Shown here piece after piece: positions 1-5,595 of a stretch of DNA of 5,595 nt (positions within the stretch are counted from its first letter, which is position 1; each line of letters starts with the position of its first letter). Source of the stretch: Nitrospirota bacterium (GTDB lineage Bacteria; Nitrospirota; CAKKRA01; 9FT-COMBO-42-15); NCBI GenBank assembly GCA_016195585.1, contig JACPZJ010000194.1, positions 1 through 5,595 of the forward strand, in the 5' to 3' direction. The notes under the pieces were generated by a model. The model did no database searches and was not told where the DNA came from. It was given only the letters and a program-made list of their open reading frames with translations. The translations under genes and the position numbers were made by a program.

Positions 1-1593
1 AATCTTGACTACTATTGCTGTAATATTGTCAGGACCGCCGCGCTCATTGGCAATCCTGATCATCTCTCTGCAGGCATCCTGCGGAGAATTCTTTTTTATA
101 ATATGTACAATCTCATCATCAGCGAGCTGATTCCAGAGCCCGTCTGTGCACAGGAGCAGATAATCACCCTTTCTAACCTTTGTTTTGTATGCATCCACCT
201 CCACCTTTGGATCCGTGCCAATGGTGCGGAGGAGGATATTGCTCTTTGGATGATGCCTCGCATCCTTTGGATCCAGCATATTCAGCTCCACAAGCCTTGC
301 AACAAGGGAATGATCCTTTGTAATCTGAGCGGCCTCACCGTTTCTTATCAGGTATGCCCTGCTGTCTCCCACACTCGCTGTATAAAGTGTATCTGCAAAA
401 AGGAGTCCTCCAACTACTGTCGTACCCATATCCCTTTTATTCCCCCTCGCAAAGTCATAAACTATTTTATTTGTATTAGCCACAGCCGTCTTCACAAAAT
501 CAGATAACGCGCCTTCATTTATCTCCTTTTGCACCTTCATGCCCTTTTTGATCTCCTCTACCAATGCCTCAACTGCCATTGAGCTCGCCACATCACCACT
601 CTGATGCCCGCCCATCCCATCAGCAACTATAAAGAGATTCGCCTTCTTTGAATCACTATTTATAGATATCTCCGATACCCTCAGCGAATCCTCATTCACC
701 TTGCGGATAATCCCTATATCTGTCATACCTTCAACAATGATGGCCTCGCCTGAAGTAACGTTGCCTTTCGCATCCTCAAGCCTCTCCCTGAATCTTCCTG
801 CTGATGAAAAACCGCCCCCTGATGCCTTCTGTAATACTGATGTTATCCTCCACCCTTCTCCCTTATCATCAATCAAACCTATAAGTATCTTTGCAAGATG
901 CCTGATATCCTTTTTTCTCCTGCTGTGCGAGATACCGCCTTCCATCATTCTCAATCCTGCAAGATTGGCTAACTTGAGCCTGCCCTCTCCAACTATCAGG
1001 TCATCAGCCTGCAGGCCTGATACAGAGACATTCTGCGAATGCAGATATTCCGCCATATCAGCAAGGCTAAGGGTGTAATCCCTTATTTGATTCTCATCGA
1101 AACCTTTATCCTTAAGGGGCGTCCCCTTTACATATTCAGAGACCAGATATTCCCTTTCATCAAGGGCAAATCTATCGTAGAGTCCAATTATATTTGGGTG
1201 AGATATCCCTTTTTTTATAAAATACGCCTCAGTAGAAAAGTTATTATTCTTATCTGCCTCTACAATCTGATGCACCCTCGCAGAGAGCTCAACACCGCAG
1301 TGATTGCAAAAGACATCATCCTTATTATTTCCATCATGGCCGCATCCCCAGCACCTCTTATAGCCTTCTATATCTGTGGCCAGATATGCATTGCATCCCT
1401 CCATCTTCATAACAAACTCCTCAATCCTGTATCTATTATTTATAACAACACCCTGCTTCAAAGACCTGTTTTCCTCGCCTTTTTTCTCAATAGCCTTAAT
1501 AGCCATCTTTTCTATCCTGCCCTCAATATTCCTCAACCTGCTCTTAATACCGCCTTCTATTGCATTTAGGATGGGGCTGCTAAAGATTCCCAT
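1..1593 (-). CDS. Pseudokinase/zinc-ribbon-PP2C Ser/Thr protein phosphatase fusion (3' end cut by window)
   Basis: Reading the minus strand from ATG 1593 gives 531 codons without a stop, running off the window edge. Residues 289-531 are a PP2C (PPM) phosphatase, which removes phosphate from Ser/Thr of cytoplasmic proteins using two metal ions. The visible motifs are TDIGIIRKVNED (291-302), VADGMGGH (323-330), GDSR (409-412), CTDGL around Asp484 and GGPDNIT (Asp522). The four metal-binding Asp (302, 325, 484, 522) and Arg297 are kept, so activity is expected. Residues 54 to about 280 resemble a protein kinase (RYRI start, SHPNIIGL at 131-138, SEYVKGTPL) but the Gly-rich loop, HRD and DFG motifs are lost. 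A CxxC-x11-CxxC zinc ribbon (Cys81, 84, 96, 99) interrupts its N-lobe. The start is set by AGGAGG eight nt upstream, and a sigma-54 promoter lies just before it. No membrane segment is visible. The phosphatase call is secure. The role of the front part is inferred as regulatory. Confidence 0.93.
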   Translation of the reverse strand, partial: MGIFSSPILNAIEGGIKSRLRNIEGRIEKMAIKAIEKKGEENRSLKQGVVINNRYRIEEFVMKMEGCNAYLATDIEGYKRCWGCGHDGNNKDDVFCNHCGVELSARVHQIVEADKNNNFSTEAYFIKKGISHPNIIGLYDRFALDEREYLVSEYVKGTPLKDKGFDENQIRDYTLSLADMAEYLHSQNVSVSGLQADDLIVGEGRLKLANLAGLRMMEGGISHSRRKKDIRHLAKILIGLIDDKGEGWRITSVLQKASGGGFSSAGRFRERLEDAKGNVTSGEAIIVEGMTDIGIIRKVNEDSLRVSEISINSDSKKANLFIVADGMGGHQSGDVASSMAVEALVEEIKKGMKVQKEINEGALSDFVKTAVANTNKIVYDFARGNKRDMGTTVVGGLLFADTLYTASVGDSRAYLIRNGEAAQITKDHSLVARLVELNMLDPKDARHHPKSNILLRTIGTDPKVEVDAYKTKVRKGDYLLLCTDGLWNQLADDEIVHIIKKNSPQDACREMIRIANERGGPDNITAIVVKI

Positions 1594-1601
1594 TGACACT
1601 G

Positions 1602-1607
1602 CCTCCT
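1602..1607 (-). promoter_or_regulatory. Shine-Dalgarno of the PP2C fusion gene
   Basis: The minus strand reads AGGAGG, a full Shine-Dalgarno core, 8 nt before the ATG at 1593. It fixes the start codon. The predicted sigma-54 transcript begins only a few nt upstream, so the 5' UTR would hold little besides this site. Confidence 0.85.
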
Positions 1608-1619
1608 GCTATTTAATAG

Positions 1620-1635
1620 TGCAAAGGCCGTGCCA
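1620..1635 (-). promoter_or_regulatory. Sigma-54 (RpoN) -24/-12 promoter of the PP2C fusion gene
   Basis: The minus strand reads TGGCACGGCCTTTGCA, which agrees at every defined position with the known sigma-54 consensus TGGCACG-N4-TTGCW. The GG and GC dinucleotides are separated by exactly 10 nt. Transcription should start about 12 nt downstream, near 1609-1611, giving a 5' UTR of roughly 16-18 nt that contains AGGAGG. Sigma-54 promoters need an AAA+ enhancer-binding activator. No activator gene is in the window and no clear upstream activator site could be assigned. Confidence 0.85.
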
Positions 1636-1790
1636 GATACTGCACTAATAAAGGCATGTAACGATAACTATCTGTAATTTAAAATCTTTTAGAGAGATTA
1701 TTTATGGAAAGCTGTTAAATTGAAATATGGTTGTGGCAGGAAAACTATTCGTTTATTATATACAGGGTATTTGAAAATCGTATAGTCTAA

Positions 1791-3524
1791 TTAATCGTCC
1801 TTTTTCCTTCCCTTTCTTGGATCCATTTCTTTATCCTCTCTTTGTCCTTTGATAGATTTATCCTCTTTATTTTCTTTTATTGCCTTCTGTTTTTTCACCC
1901 CTTCTTTCTTAACGACAGGCGGCTTCTTTTCTTTTCTCGTTTCTGGTCTCTTTTCTGGCCTCGTTTCTTTTCTCCCTTCTGGCAAGGCCTTTTTCTTATC
2001 AGGGTTTTTTGGCGCTATTTCTTTTTTGGATTCATTTCTTCTTTCCCTTTCTATAGGAGACGGCTTGGTCTCTTTAGGTTTAAAGGTTCCTTTGCCGCTC
2101 TTTATCTCCCTCGCAGGCATTGCCTGCTTGCTTTTAATTGCTTCCTTTTTAACCTCTCCTGTCTTTGGGGAATGGGTCAATTCCTTTACAGGAAGCCCGC
2201 CTGATGCCTTTATCTCCTTTTTCTTTTCATAGAATGTCTTTGGCGCAGGCGGCGGTGTGGTCTTTACTACAGCAGGCCTGTGTATAACCTTAGGTGATGG
2301 TACAGCGTATCTCGGTACCACCTTTGTTGGGAGCGGCGCCAGGCTCGCCTTTGTCGGAACTATTAATGGCGGTCCGGCAATAATCTTCCCAACCTTAAAC
2401 GGATTCGGCGGAAGAGGCGCTGAAACCTTTACACCTCTTAGAAAGGTATCCCTGTGAACTATGGTAACTGAATTGGTTATGTTCACATTTACAGATACAC
2501 CTACACTGACAGAGGGCGTGTGCCTCCAGTAATATACCTCTCTTGGGCCTAAAGGCACCCATGCAACCCATGACGGCCCCATTGCGAATCTTACAAGACC
2601 CGGCCGCCATCTCCATACAGCCCTCCTTTCACCAGGAACCCAGCACCAGCCAATAGAAGGGGCAAATGCCCAGCGGCCGTAGTGATACGGCGCCCAGCCC
2701 CAAGGTTCATAAGAGACCCAGACCCAGCCCCACGGATCGCGCCATACCCATCTGCCTGCGCGATAGGGCGCCCAGCCAACCTCAACCACTGTTGGTGTCC
2801 AGACATAACCGTATTCCTGAGCAACAACCCATCTGCCATGGGCATCAAGGTCTTCAACACCGATGATATACACAGGCACATACTCCTTGCTTTTAATTGC
2901 AGTCAATCTGCCATCCCGCTCATCATTCCACACATCCCACGCATCCCTTTCATCTGCCTGCGCAATCTCATACTCCTGCGAATCAATCCCTTCAATGCTT
3001 ATCCTCTGGCCGTTTGAGATGGTGACAGAGCCGCCATCTGTTGTAACCTCGGACTTACCCTTCTGAATAGTAAGGACAGTATTCCCGTCCTCGTCCACAT
3101 CAATGCGGTACCTGCCGGATGCAAGCGGCGTAATTGCCGCATTAGACGTATCAACCTCAAATGCGCCTGATTTAGACAGCTCCCTTATCCCTAATGTAGC
3201 CCTCCCTGTGCCGATCTTTAATTGAATAATCTCCCCTGAAAGATTGAGAATGCCAAGGTCTGTATTCTCTGAGAGCCTGATATGAGCCCCATTATCAAAC
3301 TGCACCTCTGCCTTTGCCCCCTTTGGCGAGTAGATATAATCCCCTGTCTGTAAAGGCATATTGATAGATGCTGCAATCCAGTCTTTGTCATCGCCCCTTT
3401 TGATTGATACATCACCGTTGATCAGGCTTAATCTTGCCACGCGGTCATCAGGCTCGTCTTCTGCAAAATTTAAGGACGGGATAGTAAGAATAAGAACTAA
3501 AAATATAAGGGCTTTTTTAAACAT
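1791..3524 (-). CDS. Exported FecR-domain, DUF6600-like Trp-rich protein with Lys-rich C-terminal tail
   Basis: This gene encodes 577 aa. Residues 1-21 are a signal peptide (MFKK, a hydrophobic core, likely cleavage after NFA), so the protein acts outside the cytoplasmic membrane. Residues about 29-178 form a FecR-type beta-rich domain, with LQTGDYIYSPKGAKAEVQF at 58-76 and DNGAHIRLSENT at 77-88. Residues 229-333 are very rich in Trp and Tyr, with three GRW-x6-G[YW]xW repeats, as in DUF6600 proteins. From about 429 to the end the chain is a low-complexity, probably disordered tail rich in Lys, Glu, Arg and Pro. I chose ATG 3524, not the in-frame ATG at 3578, because GGAGG lies 8 nt upstream of it, the signal peptide then starts cleanly, and the upstream ATG falls inside a sigma-54 promoter. 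FecR domains were named from iron-dicitrate signalling, but this protein has no FecR-like membrane topology and no sigma-factor partner is nearby. A structural envelope or surface role is only an inference. Confidence 0.88.
   Translation of the reverse strand: MFKKALIFLVLILTIPSLNFAEDEPDDRVARLSLINGDVSIKRGDDKDWIAASINMPLQTGDYIYSPKGAKAEVQFDNGAHIRLSENTDLGILNLSGEIIQLKIGTGRATLGIRELSKSGAFEVDTSNAAITPLASGRYRIDVDEDGNTVLTIQKGKSEVTTDGGSVTISNGQRISIEGIDSQEYEIAQADERDAWDVWNDERDGRLTAIKSKEYVPVYIIGVEDLDAHGRWVVAQEYGYVWTPTVVEVGWAPYRAGRWVWRDPWGWVWVSYEPWGWAPYHYGRWAFAPSIGWCWVPGERRAVWRWRPGLVRFAMGPSWVAWVPLGPREVYYWRHTPSVSVGVSVNVNITNSVTIVHRDTFLRGVKVSAPLPPNPFKVGKIIAGPPLIVPTKASLAPLPTKVVPRYAVPSPKVIHRPAVVKTTPPPAPKTFYEKKKEIKASGGLPVKELTHSPKTGEVKKEAIKSKQAMPAREIKSGKGTFKPKETKPSPIERERRNESKKEIAPKNPDKKKALPEGRKETRPEKRPETRKEKKPPVVKKEGVKKQKAIKENKEDKSIKGQREDKEMDPRKGRKKDD
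2637..2837 (-). repeat. Three tandem GRW-x6-G[YW]xW protein repeats within the FecR-domain gene
   Basis: The encoded residues 230-242, 257-269 and 283-295 each read GRW, six variable residues, then GYVW, GWVW or GWCW. The period is 26-27 residues. Copies two and three are also preceded by the identical GWAPY (250-254 and 276-280). The pattern suggests a small repeated beta unit with exposed aromatic residues. Confidence 0.8.
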
Positions 3525-3532
3525 TTGCAATG

Positions 3533-3537
3533 CCTCC
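3533..3537 (-). promoter_or_regulatory. Shine-Dalgarno that decides the start of the FecR-domain gene
   Basis: The minus strand reads GGAGG, 8 nt before ATG 3524. The two upstream in-frame ATGs (3539 and 3578) are less likely: the first overlaps this site, and the second is part of the -24 promoter element. Confidence 0.8.
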
Positions 3538-3566
3538 ATGGTACTATTCTTAGATAATTGATAATA

Positions 3567-3582
3567 AGCAATAAACATGCCA
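3567..3582 (-). promoter_or_regulatory. Sigma-54 (RpoN) -24/-12 promoter of the FecR-domain gene
   Basis: The minus strand reads TGGCATGTTTATTGCT. It fits TGGCAYR-N4-TTGCW, with GG and GC 10 nt apart, and differs from the strict consensus only by T for C at the sixth position. The expected transcription start is near 3556, giving a 5' UTR of about 32 nt with GGAGG suitably placed. An enhancer-binding protein would be required. Its site was not recognised in 3583-3739. Confidence 0.75.
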
Positions 3583-3739
3583 TAGTTTAGAAAATATAGA
3601 ATAGAAGATAGATGGCAGAAAAAAGGCTGACTTTACTTACAGTTACACCTTTTCTTATTATAATCCCTCATCTGCCTTCTAAATTCTCTTCTTAATTTTT
3701 TATACCAAATGGTGCATTAAATGTTTTATTAAGGTTTAA

Positions 3740-4642
3740 CTAAATATTCTGGAAAGGAAATATCTTTAAAAACTCAAAAAACTCTGTTGCAGTATTTGAG
3801 AGTGAACCCCTTTTATGAAAGATTATGCTGAAATTCCTCATAAGCTGAATATCCTTAAAACTGTTTATCTTTATCGTCCCGAACTGCACCTCCTTCTTTA
3901 CCGTCCACTTTGAGAGTATAGAAACACCCATCCCCTGTTCCACTGCTGTTTTTATTGCCTCTGTGCTTCCAAGGATAAGGGATATCTTGAGGTCGCTTAG
4001 GGATATTTTATTATTTATAAGATGCTTTTCAATCATCTGCCTTGTGCCTGAGCCCTCCTCACGCATTATAACAGGCTGGGTTAATAATTCAGACACAGAT
4101 ATGTTCTTCCTCTTTACCCACGGATGGTCAGGCGGCATTATTAATACCAGCTCATCATCTAAAAGCCTTTCTATCTCCAATGACTGTTTTGATACCTCTC
4201 CCTCCACAAGCCCAATATCAATCCTTCCTGCATTCAGGAATTCCACAATCCCTTTTGTATTGCTTACAACGAGATTCACATCAATCTTTGGATATTTTTT
4301 CCTGAAGGCAATAATAACTGTCGGCAGGAGATAGTTCCCGATGGTAGAGCTTGCGCCCACTGACAGGCTCCCTTTTGAAAGGCCTATGGTGGCATTTATC
4401 TCCCTCTCCGCAGAAGAGTAAAGATTCAGTATATCCTTTGCGTATTTATAAAGGAGTTTACCTGCTGGTGTAAGGGTTATATTTTTGCCGCTGCGGTCAA
4501 AGATTGCAGTTTCATAAAGCTCTTCCAGCGCCTGTATCTGGAGGCTTACAGCAGGCTGCGTGAGGTTTACTATCTTTGATGCCTTGGAAAAGCTCCCTGT
4601 CTCTGCAACAGCGCAGAAGATCTTTAGTTTATGGTCTTCCAT
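3740..4642 (-). CDS. LysR-type transcriptional regulator
   Basis: This 300-aa protein has the normal LysR-family length. Residues 4-61 form the winged helix-turn-helix, with the recognition region SFSKASKIVNLTQPAVSLQ at 17-35 and the wing FDRSGKNITLTPAG at 48-61. A linker helix follows to about 85. Residues about 90-295 form the periplasmic-binding-protein-like effector domain (GSLSVGASSTIGNYLLP at 91-107, EEGSGTR at 195-201, GMGVSIL at 237-243). The EGSGTR loop and overall pattern resemble the CysB/CbbR/CysL-type branch, which senses small anions or metabolites, but the effector cannot be read from sequence. A GGGGGAG ribosome site lies 8 nt before the ATG. It follows the hydrolase gene by 33 nt on the same strand, so it is probably co-transcribed. 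It may control the divergent promoter region at 5340-5425. Confidence 0.93.
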   Translation of the reverse strand: MEDHKLKIFCAVAETGSFSKASKIVNLTQPAVSLQIQALEELYETAIFDRSGKNITLTPAGKLLYKYAKDILNLYSSAEREINATIGLSKGSLSVGASSTIGNYLLPTVIIAFRKKYPKIDVNLVVSNTKGIVEFLNAGRIDIGLVEGEVSKQSLEIERLLDDELVLIMPPDHPWVKRKNISVSELLTQPVIMREEGSGTRQMIEKHLINNKISLSDLKISLILGSTEAIKTAVEQGMGVSILSKWTVKKEVQFGTIKINSFKDIQLMRNFSIIFHKRGSLSNTATEFFEFLKIFPFQNI

Positions 4643-4675
4643 ATCCCCTTCTCCCCCACTTGATCCACCCTCTAT

Positions 4676-5332
4676 TCAGTTAGAAGGCTGGATTACAAAT
4701 ATCTCTGTTTCCTTTGTCAAATCCTTCTTAATAGCAATCTCTGATTCCTTAAAATGCCTTACCCCCTTCCGTCCTTTTAAAAATGCATCAACCCCTGCAA
4801 TGGAAAAACCGCATTTGTCTGTCTTATAGTGCATGGGAATTATGATCTTTGGCTTTAATGAATTAATTACTGAATCAATTGCATCTTTATCTATTGTAAC
4901 ACTGCCGCCCACAGGTATCAGAAGGATATCAACCCTGCCTATCTTCTTTATCTGTTCCTCTGTTAAGGGATGACCAAGGTCGCCGAGGTGGCAGACGGTT
5001 ATGTCATCTGCTGTTATTGTAAAGACAATATTTCTTCCGCGGTTTGCCCCCTTTGCTGCATCGTGAAAGGTCTCTATGCCATTTAAGGTTATCCCGCCTT
5101 TTTCAACCCTTCCTATTGCCTTCATTACCTCGGGTTTGCTGGTTATGCCGATAAAGTTATTATGGTCAGGATGATTATGGGATATGGTGACGACCTCTGC
5201 CTCATCCTCTATCTCAGAATAACGGATGGCGCCATCATATGAATTCGGCTCATACGGGTCTGTTATCACCCTCACTCCGTGCTTCTCTTGTGTAATCTTA
5301 AATGCAGAATGCCCGAAGTACTTTATCTTCAT
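4676..5332 (-). CDS. Metallo-beta-lactamase-fold metal-dependent hydrolase (UPF0173/UlaG-like)
   Basis: This 218-aa protein begins MKIKYFGHSAFKI, the typical first strand of UPF0173/UlaG-like MBL proteins. That fixes the start at 5332, since a later start would remove the first strand of the fold. The metal site is complete: HNHPDH at 52-57 (HxHxDH signature), His90 after the following beta strand, CHLGDLGH at 114-121 with Asp118, and PMHYKT at 166-171 with His168. ITDPYEP at 23-29 is the usual early Asp-containing loop. There is no signal peptide, so it is cytoplasmic. Members hydrolyse diverse substrates (UlaG itself is an L-ascorbate-6-phosphate lactonase), and the substrate here is unknown. 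No sugar PTS genes are adjacent, which argues against a true UlaG role. It is the probable first gene of a two-gene transcript with the LysR regulator. Confidence 0.92.
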   Translation of the reverse strand: MKIKYFGHSAFKITQEKHGVRVITDPYEPNSYDGAIRYSEIEDEAEVVTISHNHPDHNNFIGITSKPEVMKAIGRVEKGGITLNGIETFHDAAKGANRGRNIVFTITADDITVCHLGDLGHPLTEEQIKKIGRVDILLIPVGGSVTIDKDAIDSVINSLKPKIIIPMHYKTDKCGFSIAGVDAFLKGRKGVRHFKESEIAIKKDLTKETEIFVIQPSN

Positions 5333-5339
5333 TACCCTA

Positions 5340-5369
5340 ACTATAAGCCAATAGCATATTATTTGTCAA
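5340..5369 (-). promoter_or_regulatory. Sigma-70 type promoter of the MBL hydrolase gene
   Basis: The minus strand carries TTGACA (plus 5369-5364), an 18-nt spacer and TATAGT (plus 5345-5340), which matches the -10 consensus at five of six positions. An alternative -10, TTATAG, gives a spacer of 17. In either case the predicted start falls at about 5333-5334, directly before ATG 5332. Confidence 0.6.
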
Positions 5370-5402
5370 GGCAAAGCGGAAAACAGCCCTTTGCCATTGA
5401 CA
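5364..5402. repeat. Inverted repeat spanning both divergent -35 boxes (candidate operator)
   Basis: The left arm TGTCAAGGCAAAG (5364-5376) pairs with the right arm CTTTGCCATTGACA (5389-5402). The inner 7 bp and the outer 6 bp are perfect, with one extra A in the right arm, around a 12-nt centre. The outer 6 bp of each arm are the -35 hexamers of the two divergent promoters. No T-run follows, so it is not an intrinsic terminator. Its position suits a regulator binding as a dimer or tetramer, such as a LysR-type protein. Confidence 0.6.
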
Positions 5403-5425
5403 GCTATGGGGTCAGAGGGTAGAAT
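5397..5425 (+). promoter_or_regulatory. Sigma-70 type promoter of the right-edge gene
   Basis: The sequence is TTGACA (5397-5402), a 17-nt spacer and TAGAAT (5420-5425): a perfect -35, optimal spacing and a five-of-six -10. Transcription should begin near 5432, leaving about 43 nt before ATG 5475. It is divergent from the hydrolase promoter. Confidence 0.7.
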
Positions 5426-5474
5426 TAGCAATTGAAGGCATAAATAAAATCAAAAACCTTTCGCTGATAATATT

Positions 5475-5595
5475 ATGAGAATAAACAAAAAACTCTTTTA
5501 CGCTATAATCTTTATATTAATAGTTGTAGCTGCTGCCCTTATTGTTAAATTTATCTTTGCATCAGAAAATAAAAAGATACTTAAGGTAATTTATG
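5475..5595 (+). CDS. N-terminal part of a membrane-anchored or exported protein (cut by window)
   Basis: The 40 visible codons begin MRINKKLFYAIIFILIVV and contain a basic N-terminus (Arg2, Lys5, Lys6) followed by a hydrophobic stretch at about residues 7-28. This is a signal peptide or signal anchor, and is followed by FASENKKILKVIY. The frame closes upstream at a TAA (5445-5447) and ATG 5475 is the only ATG in it, but no good Shine-Dalgarno precedes it. The strong promoter at 5397-5425 supports a real gene. The family cannot be recognised from this fragment. Confidence 0.6.
   Translation, partial: MRINKKLFYAIIFILIVVAAALIVKFIFASENKKILKVIY

Noticed and set aside
103..1648. Several plus-strand open frames of 90-176 codons
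   Set aside because: They lie antisense to the PP2C fusion gene, encode no recognisable motifs and lack ribosome sites. The minus-strand frame has clear conserved domains throughout.
1683..1699. AATCT-N7-AGATT inverted repeat upstream of the PP2C sigma-54 promoter, a possible activator site
   Set aside because: Only five bases per arm in AT-rich DNA, and no matching copy was seen upstream of the other sigma-54 promoter.
3525..3578. Longer N-terminus for the FecR-domain protein starting at ATG 3578
   Set aside because: The ATG lies in the -24 element of a sigma-54 promoter, has no Shine-Dalgarno, and would bury the signal peptide behind 18 extra residues.
3655..3664. TATAAT-like box on the minus strand as a sigma-70 promoter for the FecR-domain gene
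   Set aside because: No reasonable -35 is found 16-18 nt upstream, and the sigma-54 site closer to the gene fits much better.
3643..3739. AT-rich stretch after the LysR gene, including a short ACCA/TGGT hairpin near 3702-3711, as a terminator
   Set aside because: The stem is only four weak base pairs with a two-base loop and cannot be supported.
5370..5395. GGCAAAG/CTTTGCC hairpin as an intrinsic terminator
   Set aside because: No T-run follows on either strand, and it sits between two divergent promoters where no transcript should end.
5504..5509. Perfect TATAAT
   Set aside because: It lies inside the right-edge coding sequence and has no -35-like hexamer at the right distance.

Overview
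The window looks like a chromosomal segment of a Gram-negative-type bacterium with moderate GC. Arg codons are mostly AGG/AGA and Ile is often ATA, the Shine-Dalgarno sites are strong, and there are sigma-54 as well as sigma-70 type promoters. Style and protein families resemble Nitrospirota or Desulfobacterota-like lineages, but this is a weak inference. There is no rRNA, tRNA, CRISPR array or mobile element.

Layout: four genes lie on the minus strand (read right to left) and one truncated gene starts on the plus strand at the right edge. From the right: a metallo-beta-lactamase-fold hydrolase of the UPF0173/UlaG-like type (5332-4676) is followed 33 nt later by a LysR-type regulator (4642-3740), probably one transcript. 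After a 215-nt gap comes an exported protein with a FecR domain, a triple Trp-rich repeat (DUF6600-like) and a long Lys-rich tail (3524-1791). After a 197-nt gap comes a large protein (1593 to beyond position 1) that joins a degenerate protein-kinase-like domain with an inserted four-Cys zinc ribbon to an intact PP2C Ser/Thr phosphatase. At the right edge, a short plus-strand piece (5475-5595) encodes the start of a membrane-anchored or exported protein.

Regulation is the most informative part. Both gaps upstream of the FecR-domain gene and the phosphatase gene contain, immediately before the Shine-Dalgarno, a near-perfect or perfect sigma-54 (-24/-12) promoter on the correct strand. This suggests that the envelope protein and the signalling phosphatase belong to one RpoN-controlled response. 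The hydrolase gene and the plus-strand gene instead diverge from two sigma-70 type promoters whose -35 boxes form the outer ends of an inverted repeat, a plausible operator, possibly for the neighbouring LysR protein. The hydrolase promoter lies so close to its ATG that the mRNA should be leaderless.

No convincing intrinsic terminator was found in the 1594-1790, 3525-3739 or 5333-5474 gaps. The signalling phosphatase with its pseudokinase/zinc-ribbon sensor-like front end, and its sigma-54 link to the FecR-domain protein, are the best candidates for an under-described system.
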